Below, piece after piece: positions 1 to 8,828 of a DNA stretch of 64,000 bases (within the stretch, counting starts at the first letter, position 1; the number at the start of each line of letters is the position of its first letter). The notes under the pieces are model-generated. The model was not told the DNA's origin and did not search any database. It was given only the letters and a program-made list of their open reading frames with translations. The position numbers and the translations under genes were made by a program. This DNA comes from Robertmurraya korlensis. GTDB lineage: Bacteria > Bacillota > Bacilli > Bacillales > Cytobacillaceae. The stretch covers positions 682,001-746,000 of the forward strand of contig NZ_JAMBNS010000001.1 in assembly GCF_023715225.1 (NCBI RefSeq), written 5' to 3'.

Positions 1-1
1 A

Positions 2-1990
2 TCAATGGATTCAAGAGCCTTATATATCTTTCCTACTAAGGCGCTAGCACAGGACCAAAAAAGTGAGCTTAATGAGCTAATACAAGCAACAGAGCTTCAA
101 ATTAATAGCTACACATATGATGGAGATACGCCTGCGAATATAAGAGAAAAAGTACGTAAGGCTGGACATGTTGTCATAACAAACCCAGATATGCTTCATT
201 CGGCCATTCTCCCACATCATACAAAGTGGGTATCGTTATTCGAAAATTTAAAGTTTGTTGTTATTGATGAGCTACATATTTATCGTGGTGTATTTGGGAG
301 TCATGTCGCAAATGTAATTAGGCGTTTGAAAAGAATCTGTGAATTTTATGGAAGTAATCCTATTTTTATCTGTACTTCTGCGACGATTGCTAATCCACTT
401 GAGTTAGCCGAACATTTAACAGAAACAAACATGAGGTTAATTGATAATAATGGTGCACCAAGTGGGAGGAAACATTTTCTCTTTTATAATCCTCCCATTG
501 TAAACAAGCCTTTAAATATTCGAAGGAGCGCAACTCTTGAGGTTAGAAATATCGCACGTACTTTATTAAAAAATAAGATTCAAACCATTGTTTTTGCGAA
601 AAGCAGAGTGAGAGTCGAAATTTTACTAACGTATCTCCAAGAGCTTGTAAAGTATCAGCTTGGTCCAAAGGCAATAAGAGGATACAGGGGTGGCTATTTG
701 CCAACAGAGCGAAGAGAAATTGAAAAAGGGCTTAGGAACGGGGACATCTATGGTGTCGTAAGTACAAACGCTTTAGAATTAGGGGTGGATATTGGTCAGC
801 TGCAGGTGTGTATTATGACGGGGTATCCAGGTTCAATCGCAAGTTCATGGCAACAAGCAGGAAGAGCTGGGAGAAGACATGGAGAATCGTTAGTTATACT
901 CGTGGCAAGCTCTAGTCCGCTAGATCAATACATTATACAGCATCCTGATTATTTTTTTACAAGCAGCCCAGAAACAGCAAGAATAAATAAAGATAACTTG
1001 ATTATTCTTATCGATCATTTGAAGTGTGCAGCGTATGAGTTACCGTTTAAAAAAGGTGACTATTTTGGAGAAACCGAGATCGAAGAACTTCTAGAATACT
1101 TAGTAGAAGAACGGGTACTTTTTGAAAATGGTGAGAAATACTACTGGATGAATGATTCGTTCCCTGCTCACAATATTAGCTTACGTTCTGCCTCACAAGA
1201 TAATGTTGTCATAATAGACCAATCAGATGTATCTAAAGCTCGTGTGATAGGTGAAATGGATCTTTTCTCAAGTATGACCTTACTACACGAAGAGGCTATT
1301 TATTTGCATCAAGGAACGCAATTTCAGGTGGAAAAGCTAGATTGGGAAGAAAAGAAGGCATTCGTTCGCGAGGTAGCCGTTGATTATTTTACGGACGCTA
1401 ATTTAGCTGTCGAATTAAAAGTATTAGAGATTGATAAGAATAGGGAAAATTCTATGGTAGAAGTAGCTTTTGGGGATGTTAGCGTATTAGCTAAAGCTAC
1501 GATCTTTAAAAAAATCAAATTCGAAACACATGAAAATATAGGGTCCGGACCGATTCACTTACCGGAAGTTGAGCTTCATACGAGTTCTGCATGGATTTCG
1601 ATTGAAAAAGCCTCCACTGGATTACCAGAGGAACGTTTAGATCAAGGCTTAATTGGCATTTCTCATGCATTTAAACATATTGCTCCTTTATTTGTCATGT
1701 GTGACCCACAGGATATTCATGTCGTTCCACAAGTGAAAGCTGTCCACAATGAAAAGCCGACGTTATTTTTCTATGACCGCTATCCTGGTGGAATCGGACT
1801 TAGCGAAAAGATCTATGATGGAATGGAAATAATTATTAAAGAGGCGAAAGAGATGATTACCCGTTGTAATTGTCATTACGGTTGTCCATCTTGCATCGGC
1901 ACAGATCCTACGGCAGAAACAGCAAAGGTGGACTGCTTGAACATATTAAAAATGTTTCAATATGAAGTGGGAAAGGGTAGAGTCAATTGA
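2..1990 (+). CDS. mrfA: MrfA (YprA) DEAD/DEAH-box DNA helicase, 5'-truncated
   Basis: C-terminal ~660 residues of a superfamily 2 helicase; the start and Walker A lie before the window, and the frame is open from base 2. Visible helicase motifs are the PTKALAQDQ block (motif Ia), DELH (motif II), TSATI (motif III) and QQAGRAGRR (motif VI). The C-terminal third is a DUF1998-type region ending in a four-cysteine cluster, CNCHYGCPSC, which binds zinc in this family. In B. subtilis MrfA works with the nuclease MrfB in a UvrABC-independent pathway that repairs mitomycin C adducts. Here the stop codon overlaps the TTG start of mrfB (TTGA), so the two are translationally coupled. The first ATG in the window (base 5) is internal, not a start. 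Identification is confident; only the N terminus is missing. Confidence 0.93.
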   Translation, partial: SMDSRALYIFPTKALAQDQKSELNELIQATELQINSYTYDGDTPANIREKVRKAGHVVITNPDMLHSAILPHHTKWVSLFENLKFVVIDELHIYRGVFGSHVANVIRRLKRICEFYGSNPIFICTSATIANPLELAEHLTETNMRLIDNNGAPSGRKHFLFYNPPIVNKPLNIRRSATLEVRNIARTLLKNKIQTIVFAKSRVRVEILLTYLQELVKYQLGPKAIRGYRGGYLPTERREIEKGLRNGDIYGVVSTNALELGVDIGQLQVCIMTGYPGSIASSWQQAGRAGRRHGESLVILVASSSPLDQYIIQHPDYFFTSSPETARINKDNLIILIDHLKCAAYELPFKKGDYFGETEIEELLEYLVEERVLFENGEKYYWMNDSFPAHNISLRSASQDNVVIIDQSDVSKARVIGEMDLFSSMTLLHEEAIYLHQGTQFQVEKLDWEEKKAFVREVAVDYFTDANLAVELKVLEIDKNRENSMVEVAFGDVSVLAKATIFKKIKFETHENIGSGPIHLPEVELHTSSAWISIEKASTGLPEERLDQGLIGISHAFKHIAPLFVMCDPQDIHVVPQVKAVHNEKPTLFFYDRYPGGIGLSEKIYDGMEIIIKEAKEMITRCNCHYGCPSCIGTDPTAETAKVDCLNILKMFQYEVGKGRVN

Positions 1991-3249
1991 GTTTGAAAAA
2001 TAAGCTAAATCGATTAAAACCTCATCTATCTATTCCAGAGAGCTCGAAACAAAGTTCGAGCTCTCTGCCAGTAAAGTCTAAGAAGGATATCCCTTTTTTA
2101 GATGAATGGAAGAAGAATGGAGTTACTCCGTACTTTTTAGAAGACGATTTTTGCCTTGTAAGAGAAGTAAAGTATCCGTTTGATTACCAACATGGCAGAT
2201 ATCAGCTAGGCGATTTTGTTGACGCTGTGAAAGCTTGGAATGAGTCAAATATTTCTCATCCGCTATCAGCAAAGGGGTTTCTACCAGAGCAGTTGTTTTT
2301 TTTCGATACAGAAACAACAGGACTGGGTGGGGGAGTAGGGAATACGATTTTTCTTCTTGGACATGCCACATTGGAAGACAATCATTTAGTTGTGAGACAG
2401 CATATTCTTCCACGACCTGGAAGTGAAATTCCTCTTTATACTAGTTTTCTTGAAAAGGTGGATTATACGACGCTAGTGACGTATAACGGAAAAGCCTTTG
2501 ATTGGCCTCAAGTAAAAACAAGGCATACATTGCTGAAAGATCATGTTCCAAAGTTGCCTTCTTTTGGACATTTCGATTTGTTTCATGCCTCTCGTAGAAT
2601 ATGGAAGCATAAGATAGACCGTTTAAAGCTATCGGTCGTCGAGAAGGAAATTCTTGATATTCAAAGAGTCGATGACGTACCAGGATTTTTAGCTCCGATG
2701 ATTTATTTTGATTACGTCGAAACACAAAAACCAGAAGGAATGCTAGGAATTATCAAACATAACGAGATAGATATTCTGTCCCTTATTAGTTTGTATACCC
2801 ACTTAACATTTCAGATTTTACGAATAGATCAAAATCAAACGGTGAAAGAAGCTTTTGAGGTGGGCCGATGGTTTACTTATCTTGGGGAAGATACGGCTGC
2901 AGAGAATACTTTCATAGAATTAGCGTCAGGGGTAAGTAAGGAAGCCTATCATTCTCGCTGGCAACTATCTTTACAATTAAAAAAGAGGAAAGATTATGAA
3001 GCGGCAAGTGAAATTTGGGAGAATTTGTCGAAGGTATCTGATACTGTGATTGCATATGATTCCTCGCTGGAACTTTCCAAGTGGTATGAACATAAAAAAA
3101 AGGATTACGAGAAGGCACTATTTTTTGGTCAGAAAGCAAAATTATTACTTGAAAAACGTAGTGATTGGAAGATGGACCAGGCCATTGATCTTGAGAAACG
3201 TCTGGAAAGAATTACAAGAAAATCTTGTAACAAAAATGTAAAAAAATAA
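1987..3249 (+). CDS. mrfB: MrfB (YprB) DEDD-type 3'-5' exonuclease
   Basis: 420 residues, close to the ~413 of B. subtilis MrfB. The ribonuclease H-like exonuclease domain spans roughly residues 95-280. The first catalytic motif, FFDTETTGLGGG, supplies the D and E; a later NEIDILSLI stretch supplies a further acidic ligand. The C-terminal ~130 residues are helical and TPR-like, with repeated W/Y/A patterns. Start TTG at 1987 overlaps the mrfA stop and follows a GGGTAG-like ribosome site. In B. subtilis MrfB is a metal-dependent exonuclease that acts after MrfA in mitomycin lesion repair. No terminator is obvious after the stop. Confidence 0.93.
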   Translation: MSLKNKLNRLKPHLSIPESSKQSSSSLPVKSKKDIPFLDEWKKNGVTPYFLEDDFCLVREVKYPFDYQHGRYQLGDFVDAVKAWNESNISHPLSAKGFLPEQLFFFDTETTGLGGGVGNTIFLLGHATLEDNHLVVRQHILPRPGSEIPLYTSFLEKVDYTTLVTYNGKAFDWPQVKTRHTLLKDHVPKLPSFGHFDLFHASRRIWKHKIDRLKLSVVEKEILDIQRVDDVPGFLAPMIYFDYVETQKPEGMLGIIKHNEIDILSLISLYTHLTFQILRIDQNQTVKEAFEVGRWFTYLGEDTAAENTFIELASGVSKEAYHSRWQLSLQLKKRKDYEAASEIWENLSKVSDTVIAYDSSLELSKWYEHKKKDYEKALFFGQKAKLLLEKRSDWKMDQAIDLEKRLERITRKSCNKNVKK

Positions 3250-3345
3250 TCGACAAAATCCGCCTTTTTGGTGTTGTCTCCCCTTAAAATTGAAGGTAAA
3301 ATGTATCATTGAGTGATAGAAAGCTAGAATAAAAAGTGGAGATGG

Positions 3346-3450
3346 ATGAATTCGATGTATAAAGCAATTTTGTTTATGTTTTTTCTTGTTGTCTGTTTAA
3401 CTGCGATTATTTTCACGAACTTAAAAGAAAGTTTTTATACATTAATGTAA
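3346..3450 (+). CDS. Small single-pass membrane peptide (34 aa)
   Basis: Short ORF, ATG 3346 to TAA 3450, below usual ORF-size cut-offs. The translation begins MNSMYKAILFMFFLVVC and ends in a charged, aromatic tail. One hydrophobic segment covers residues 6-24. A GTGGAG ribosome-site sequence lies just upstream; it suits the second in-frame ATG (3355) slightly better, which would give 31 residues. It stands alone between mrfB and cotD. Function unknown; the position next to a spore-coat gene makes a sporulation peptide possible, but that is inference. Confidence 0.5.
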   Translation: MNSMYKAILFMFFLVVCLTAIIFTNLKESFYTLM

Positions 3451-3574
3451 TCTTTGGGTTAAATACAAAGAAATCAGCGAAAATAGGTATTTGCATTAGT
3501 ACAAGATGGACTCCTTTATCATAGGCTGTTATTGTAAAGCACAAAAAACACTATTCGAAAGGAGAAGCTCAAAT

Positions 3575-3979
3575 ATGTTTAAAAAACATTGCGGACCTAC
3601 TAATGTATTACCTGCTGTTGTTCACCCAACAAAATGCTGTGTAAATCATACTTTCTCAAATAATGTGGTGCCACATATTCACCCTCAGCATACAACAACT
3701 GTTAATCACATCAATTATGATCACCAACACTTCTTCCCACAAACACAGTCTGTTGTAAATGAAGTGACTCATACGCAAAGCTTTGCACCACCTCGTCCTG
3801 TACCAGGACCATTCCCAGCACCAGGATTCGGAGGAGCACCAGGCTTTGGAGCAGGCCCAGGCTTTGGAGCAGGCCCAGGATTCGGCCCAGGCCCAGGATT
3901 CGGTCCAGGCCCAGGCTTTGGAGGAGCACCAGGAGCGCCAGGCTTTGGAGCAGCACCAGGACCATCTTTTGGAAGATAA
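3575..3979 (+). CDS. cotD: CotD-like inner spore coat protein with Gly/Pro/Phe repeat tail
   Basis: 134 residues from ATG 3575, which has AAAGGAG 11 bases upstream; the ORF runs 23 codons further but those lack a ribosome site. The N-terminal ~75 residues match the CotD pattern: HPTKCC, NHTF, VVPHIHPQHTT, VNHINYDHQHFFP, rich in His and Cys. The C-terminal ~55 residues are tandem PGFG-A/P-GP units (bases about 3796-3977), an extension absent from the 75-residue B. subtilis CotD. CATA at 3520-3523 followed by TG three bases later resembles a sigma-K -10 element, as expected for a mother-cell coat gene, but this is weak. A strong terminator follows. Confidence 0.9.
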   Translation: MFKKHCGPTNVLPAVVHPTKCCVNHTFSNNVVPHIHPQHTTTVNHINYDHQHFFPQTQSVVNEVTHTQSFAPPRPVPGPFPAPGFGGAPGFGAGPGFGAGPGFGPGPGFGPGPGFGGAPGAPGFGAAPGPSFGR

Positions 3980-3991
3980 TAGTACTTCTTA

Positions 3992-4020
3992 CAAGGGCTT
4001 ATTGATAAGCCCTTGTTTGT
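3992..4020 (+). terminator. Intrinsic terminator after cotD
   Basis: Ten-base stem CAAGGGCTTA / TAAGCCCTTG with a TTGA loop, followed by TTTGTT. It closes the cotD transcript. Confidence 0.85.
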
Positions 4021-4053
4021 TCATATATATGTTCTTGAGAGGAAGCAAATCGA

Positions 4054-4620
4054 TTGATAAAATTGGTATATATATCAGGATATAAGGCAAGTGAATTAGG
4101 GATATTCAAAGAAAATGACCCTGGCGTTGGGTACATAAAACTGGCTATAAAAAAAGCGCTTCTAGAGCTTCTTGACCAAGGGCTTGAATGGGTAATGATA
4201 TCAGGTCAACTAGGAGTAGAGATGTGGGCGGCAGAAGTCGTGATGGAACTTCGGAAAAAGAACTATCCGGACTTAAAACTAGCAATTATAACCCCATTCT
4301 TAGAGCAAGAAGGTAACTGGAGCGATAAAAATAAGGAGTGGTATCACTCCATTATCCAAAGGGCTGACTATGTAGACTCAGTCACTAAAAGGAAGTACGA
4401 TAGCCCAGCCCAATTTCGGCTTAAAAATCAATTTGCCATCCAAAAAACGGATGCATTGCTTCTTGTATATGACGAAGAAAGAGACGGAAGTCCGAAATAC
4501 TTACTACAAACAGCCAAACAATATCAAGAGAATAATCCATATCTCATCACACAAATTACCTTTTATGATCTTCAATTATTAGTCGAAGAAGAACAGCAAA
4601 AGCAAAACGATTATTTTTAA
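4054..4620 (+). CDS. ypsA: YpsA family protein (SLOG/DprA-like Rossmann fold)
   Basis: 188 residues (B. subtilis YpsA is about 180). The N terminus has the family signature [11 protein letters not shown], then [22 protein letters not shown] and a C-terminal GSPKYLL block. This is the SLOG nucleotide-binding fold; in B. subtilis and Staphylococcus aureus YpsA influences cell division through FtsZ. TTG at 4054 is preceded by GAGAGGAAG at a good distance. It lies directly upstream of gpsB, another division gene, as in B. subtilis. Confidence 0.92.
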   Translation: MIKLVYISGYKASELGIFKENDPGVGYIKLAIKKALLELLDQGLEWVMISGQLGVEMWAAEVVMELRKKNYPDLKLAIITPFLEQEGNWSDKNKEWYHSIIQRADYVDSVTKRKYDSPAQFRLKNQFAIQKTDALLLVYDEERDGSPKYLLQTAKQYQENNPYLITQITFYDLQLLVEEEQQKQNDYF

Positions 4621-4712
4621 AAGTTACCCATATAAAAGAAAAATTGACAAAAGTGCATATTTTTGAAAAAATATAGATAATGTTTCTTTGAGTGACCGAG
4701 GTGAAAAAATAA

Positions 4713-5018
4713 ATGCAAATAGATAAAGTGAAGCTAACAGCGAAAGACATTTTGGAAAAAGAATTTAAAACAGCCATGAGAGGCTACAAGCCGGAGGATG
4801 TTGATAAGTTTCTTGATGTAGTAATTAAAGATTATGAGATCCTACAGCAAGAAATTGAAGAACTTCAACAGGAAAACGCACGTTTGAAAAAACAATTAGA
4901 AGAAGCTGTAAGAAGACCTTCCGTTCAACAACCTTCTGCTGGTACAACAAATTTTGATATCCTCAAAAGATTATCAAATCTTGAAAAGCATGTTTTCGGT
5001 AGCAAATTATACGATTAA
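4713..5018 (+). CDS. gpsB: GpsB cell division coiled-coil protein
   Basis: 101 residues. The N-terminal DivIVA-like domain reads [19 protein letters not shown] and VDKFLD; a heptad coiled coil covers about residues 40-70, and the C-terminal helix ends near FGSKLYD. GpsB is a cytoplasmic adaptor that shuttles PBP1 between septum and side wall. Start ATG 4713 follows a GAGGTG ribosome site. A TTGACA at 4644-4649 could be the -35 of its promoter, though the matching -10 is poor. Confidence 0.95.
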   Translation: MQIDKVKLTAKDILEKEFKTAMRGYKPEDVDKFLDVVIKDYEILQQEIEELQQENARLKKQLEEAVRRPSVQQPSAGTTNFDILKRLSNLEKHVFGSKLYD

Positions 5019-5042
5019 CAGAAAATACCATGTAAGAAGGCA

Positions 5043-5071
5043 TTGATATTTCATTCACAATTACATATAAT
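5043..5071 (+). promoter_or_regulatory. Sigma-A promoter of rnpB
   Basis: TTGATA (5043-5048), a 17-base spacer and a perfect TATAAT (5066-5071). The expected start site, about seven bases on, coincides with the 5' end of the RNase P RNA. Confidence 0.85.
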
Positions 5072-5078
5072 ATGTATT

Positions 5079-5497
5079 GTTCGTTAATAACGTTCGGGTA
5101 ATCGCTGCAAGGATCGTAAGTGAATTGTAGAGGAAAGTCCATGCTCGCACGGTCTGAGATGTCCGTAGTGTTCGTGCCTAGCCAATTCATAAGCTAGGGC
5201 AGCTAGGTTTCTACTTGGCTGACGGCAGGGAAAATGCCTAAGTCCATTAGGATATGGCATGAATACCTTGAAAGTGCCACAGTGACGGAGCCCATTTAGA
5301 AATGAATGGGGTGGAACGAGGTAAACCCCACGAGCGAGAAACCCAAATTATGGTAGGGGCACCTTCTCTTAGGAAATGAACGAGGAGAAGGACAGGTTCA
5401 GCTGAATCTGTAGATAGATGATTGCCACCTGAGTACGAGACGACCAGTCGATGGTAGTACAAAGGAACAAAACATGGCTTATAGAACGTTATTAATG
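5079..5497 (+). ncRNA. rnpB: RNase P RNA, type B
   Basis: Conserved blocks of the Bacillus RNase P RNA are present in order: GTTCGGGTAATCGCTGC, GAGGAAAGTCCATGCTCGCAC, AAGTGCCACAGTGACG, the GAGCGAGAAACCCAAATT core, ACAGATAGATGATTGCC-type P15/P18 sequence (here GTAGATAGATGATTGCC) and ACAAAACATGGCTTA. The 5' TTAATAACGTT (5084-5094) is exactly complementary to AACGTTATTAA (5485-5495), forming helix P1 and fixing both ends. It is the catalytic subunit for 5' maturation of tRNAs. It lies between gpsB and ypsC, as in B. subtilis. Confidence 0.97.
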
Positions 5498-5523
5498 GAA
5501 TTGTATGAGTGTTTTCTAATGAT

Positions 5524-5550
5524 AGCTCTCCTCTGTTGGAGAGCTTTTCT
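5524..5550 (+). terminator. Intrinsic terminator after rnpB
   Basis: Perfect eight-base stem AGCTCTCC / GGAGAGCT with a six-base loop, then TTTTCTTG. Confidence 0.88.
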
Positions 5551-5603
5551 TGTATTATACATATAATAAACAAGGCAAGTTACATTCTGTCTGAGGTGAA
5601 ACG

Positions 5604-6746
5604 ATGACGAAATTTGAATTAATAGCTACCGCTGCGATGGGGCTTGAAGCAGTAGTTGCGAAGGAAGTAAGAGATTTAGGGTATGAGTGTACTGTTGAAA
5701 ATGGTCGTGTTCGCTTTATAGGGGACGAGATGGCCATTTGTAAGAGCAATTTATGGTTACGTACAGCTGATCGAGTGAAAATTAAAGTAGGAGAATTTAA
5801 AGCCAAAACCTTTGATGAATTGTTTGAAAAAACAAAGGCATTACCTTGGGAAAAATACCTACCGGAAAATGCTGAGTTTCCTGTGTCAGGGAAGTCAGTA
5901 AAATCAACTTTATTCAGTGTTTCTGATTGCCAAGCAATCGTCAAAAAAGCGATTGTTAATCGTTTAAGCACCCATTATCGTAGAACAAGCTGGTTTGAAG
6001 AAAATGGTCCTCTGTTTAAAATCGAAGTATCTCTCTTGAAGGATACGGCCATCCTAACCATTGATACGAGTGGAGCAGGTCTACACAAAAGAGGATACCG
6101 AGCGGAACAAGGGGAAGCGCCTATTAAAGAAACATTAGCGGCGGCACTAGTGCTGTTAACAAATTGGACACCAGATCGCCCGTTTGTTGACCCTTTTTGT
6201 GGTTCAGGAACGATTCCGATAGAGGCTGCTTTGATAGGGCAAAATATTGCTCCAGGCTTTAACCGAGAGTTCGTTTCCGAAGGATGGAACTGGATTCCTG
6301 ATAAGCTATGGGAAGATGCGAGAAATGAAGCTGAAGATCTTGCAAGGTATGATCAAGAAATAGATATCTTTGGTTCAGATGTTGACCATAAAATGGTGAA
6401 TATCGCTAAAGCTAACGCATTCGAAGCTGGTTTAGGAGATTTAATTCAATTCAAACAAATGCAAGTAAAAGATTTTACGACGACAAAGGAATATGGTGTA
6501 ATTGTTGGGAACCCCCCATACGGAGAGAGACTAGGGGATAAGCCAACGGTAGAAAAAATGTACACAGACATGGGACAAGCTTTCTCCTCCCACGAAACAT
6601 GGTCGGTATACATGCTAACGTCAAATGAAAGATTTGAAGAATGTTACGGAAAACCAGCGACCAAAAAACGAAAATTATTTAATGGGTTTATACAAACGAA
6701 TTATTATCAATACTGGGGTAAGAGACCACCTAGAGAAATAAAATGA
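5604..6746 (+). CDS. ypsC: YpsC, THUMP-domain 23S rRNA guanine-N2 methyltransferase (RlmL-like)
   Basis: 380 residues, single domain pair: N-terminal ferredoxin-like and THUMP region (about 1-150), then a class I SAM methyltransferase (about 160-380). The SAM-binding motif is FVDPFCGSGTIPIEAA, and the N2-guanine catalytic motif is GNPPYGERL. This matches the N-terminal half of E. coli RlmL (m2G2445 of 23S rRNA); the second half (RlmK) is absent, as is normal in Bacillus. ATG 5604 has a GAGGTG site. The gene follows rnpB and ends with a strong hairpin. Confidence 0.92.
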   Translation: MTKFELIATAAMGLEAVVAKEVRDLGYECTVENGRVRFIGDEMAICKSNLWLRTADRVKIKVGEFKAKTFDELFEKTKALPWEKYLPENAEFPVSGKSVKSTLFSVSDCQAIVKKAIVNRLSTHYRRTSWFEENGPLFKIEVSLLKDTAILTIDTSGAGLHKRGYRAEQGEAPIKETLAAALVLLTNWTPDRPFVDPFCGSGTIPIEAALIGQNIAPGFNREFVSEGWNWIPDKLWEDARNEAEDLARYDQEIDIFGSDVDHKMVNIAKANAFEAGLGDLIQFKQMQVKDFTTTKEYGVIVGNPPYGERLGDKPTVEKMYTDMGQAFSSHETWSVYMLTSNERFEECYGKPATKKRKLFNGFIQTNYYQYWGKRPPREIK

Positions 6747-6750
6747 TTTA

Positions 6751-6782
6751 AAACTGACTCGCTTACGAGTCAGTTTTTTATC
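6751..6782 (+). terminator. Intrinsic terminator after ypsC
   Basis: Eleven-base stem AAACTGACTCG / CGAGTCAGTTT, loop CTTA, followed by a run of T. Confidence 0.9.
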
Positions 6783-6816
6783 GCTTAGTTTTAATAAAGT
6801 ACAGGAGGGGTTATTT

Positions 6817-8727
6817 TTGCAAAAACAGCTACCATTCACCCTATCTAAATCTGAATCCTTTTTTGAGAAATTAGGGGATTGGATTGGGGATGTGTTCTAC
6901 GATTTACTGCCAGAAGAGGGCTTTGAAGTACGTGACGAACAAATCTATATGGCATTTCAACTAGAAAAAGCCTTTCAAGAAAATAAAGTGATGTTTGCAG
7001 AAGCGGGTGTAGGTACGGGAAAGACGATTGTTTACCTCTTATATGCGATCTGTTATGCTCGTTACAAAAACAGACCGGCAATTATTGCCTGTGCAGATGA
7101 AACACTGATCGAACAGCTTGTCAAAAAAGAAGGAGATATCGCCAAGCTTGAAAAAGCGTTACAGCTCAATATTGACGTTCGTTTAGCTAAATCAAGAGAT
7201 CAGTATTTGTGCTTGAATAAACTAGATCAATCTGTTGCTTCTTCCGATGTACATATGGATGTGTTCCATCAATTACCTGATTTTGTACATACAGGAATAT
7301 CGATGCAGTCCTTTGAACGATACGGAGATCGTAAGGACTTTCCACAGCTGTCTAACGAGCAGTGGAACGAAATAGCATGGGATAGTTTACAGGACTGCTT
7401 TTCTTGTGATCAGCGACATAGATGTGGACAAACATTGCACCGTGATTATTACAGAAGTTCACAGGACTTAATTATTTGTTCGCATGATTTTTATATGGAG
7501 CATATTTGGACTAAGGAAGCAAGAAAACGTGAAGGACAGCTTCCGCTTTTACCTGAAAGCTCATGCGTCGTATTTGATGAGGGTCATCTCTTAGAATATG
7601 CTAGTCAGAAGGCTTTAACGTATAAGTTAACAGAACAAACACTTGAAACATTACTGGAGCGTCTAACCGCTAATGATGTAAGGGATAAGACACTTAACCT
7701 AATAGATGAATCCATTATTGCTAGTGAACGATTTTTTGAAGTTTTACATGACGCATCGGAAAAGACTGTTGGCTCTAATAAGCAGATGATTAAAAAAACA
7801 CCGGAAGTGTTAGCAAAGGGGAAACAACTTGCCTCTTTATTATCAGATCTGGAAGAAGAACTTGTCTTTGAAAGTGAATTATATGTGATTAACGAATATG
7901 ATCTAAAGATTGTCGAAGGCTATCTCGAGCAGATAACGTATTCATTAAGTTTATTTTTAAAAGAACTTAAAGGTATCATTTGGTTTGAAGAACATGAAGG
8001 AAAACGAACGCTTGTGATTATGCCGAGAATGGTGGAAGATATCATGCGTGAAGAGGTATTTTCACAGAAAAAGCCATTCATTTTTTCTTCTGCAACACTT
8101 TCCGAAAATGGCTCATTTTCATACATTGCAAAAAGTCTTGGTATTGATGATTTTTTATCTTTCCGTGTAAATTCACCGTTTAATTATGAAGAAGCGATGG
8201 AAATACAGATGCCTAACTTTACCTCAGTTGATGAAAAATGTATGTATACTGTTACGCAATTGAAGGAAGCCGGAGGAAGAGGTCTAGTTCTGTTCTCCAA
8301 TGAGGAAGAACAACAATTTTTCAAACGTCATCTCCAAGAAGAACTTGCTTTCTCTATCTATTTTGAGGGAGATGCCGAAATAAGTACGTTAGTTTCGAAA
8401 TTTCAACAGGAAGAGAGTGCTGTACTTTGCTCCACCCATTTATGGGAAGGGCTTGATATTCCAGGATCTTCATTAGAGAATGTATTCATCTTTTCTCTGC
8501 CTTTTCCACCTCATGATCCCGTATTTACTGCGAAAAGGGAGAGTACAGAAAACTCCTTTGAAGAGGTCGATATCCCGTATATGCTTCTCCGACTTCGTCA
8601 AGGTATCGGTCGTTTAATACGTACACATGAAGACAAAGGAAAAGTGCATATTTTAATGAACCAAAACGAGTCTCAAAAAATAATTGATCTCGTACATTCC
8701 GTCCTGCCTGTATCGGTATCAAAGTAA
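6817..8727 (+). CDS. ypvA: DinG/XPD-type ATP-dependent DNA helicase with Fe-S cysteines (YpvA)
   Basis: 636 residues, similar to B. subtilis YpvA (about 640). Walker A is EAGVGTGKT near residue 67, Walker B is the DEGH box in VVFDEGHLLEY, and motif VI is RQGIGRLIR. Between them lie a cysteine in QYLCLNK and three in CFSCDQRHRC, the four-Cys pattern that holds a 4Fe-4S cluster in the XPD/DinG family. It is expected to be a 5'-3' helicase; the substrate in Bacillus is not established. TTG 6817 follows AGGAGGGG. Terminators flank it on both sides, so it is monocistronic. Confidence 0.9.
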   Translation: MQKQLPFTLSKSESFFEKLGDWIGDVFYDLLPEEGFEVRDEQIYMAFQLEKAFQENKVMFAEAGVGTGKTIVYLLYAICYARYKNRPAIIACADETLIEQLVKKEGDIAKLEKALQLNIDVRLAKSRDQYLCLNKLDQSVASSDVHMDVFHQLPDFVHTGISMQSFERYGDRKDFPQLSNEQWNEIAWDSLQDCFSCDQRHRCGQTLHRDYYRSSQDLIICSHDFYMEHIWTKEARKREGQLPLLPESSCVVFDEGHLLEYASQKALTYKLTEQTLETLLERLTANDVRDKTLNLIDESIIASERFFEVLHDASEKTVGSNKQMIKKTPEVLAKGKQLASLLSDLEEELVFESELYVINEYDLKIVEGYLEQITYSLSLFLKELKGIIWFEEHEGKRTLVIMPRMVEDIMREEVFSQKKPFIFSSATLSENGSFSYIAKSLGIDDFLSFRVNSPFNYEEAMEIQMPNFTSVDEKCMYTVTQLKEAGGRGLVLFSNEEEQQFFKRHLQEELAFSIYFEGDAEISTLVSKFQQEESAVLCSTHLWEGLDIPGSSLENVFIFSLPFPPHDPVFTAKRESTENSFEEVDIPYMLLRLRQGIGRLIRTHEDKGKVHILMNQNESQKIIDLVHSVLPVSVSK

Positions 8728-8731
8728 GCTT

Positions 8732-8765
8732 GGAGCAGATCATACTCTGCTCCTTTCTTGTTTTT
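8732..8765 (+). terminator. Intrinsic terminator after ypvA
   Basis: Eight-base stem GGAGCAGA / TCTGCTCC with a six-base loop and a T-rich tail (TTTCTTGTTTTT). Confidence 0.85.
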
Positions 8766-8828
8766 CCAAGATTTTTCCTGAAAATTATGATAAAATTTTT
8801 GCAAGAAGGTTTTCGAGGAGGGGACAGG

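Noticed and set aside
3711-4085. ORFs on both strands across the cotD repeats
   Set aside because: They are frame shadows of the repetitive GFG/PGP codons; no ribosome sites.
5247-5573. Minus-strand ORF of 108 codons
   Set aside because: It runs antisense through the RNase P RNA and its terminator.
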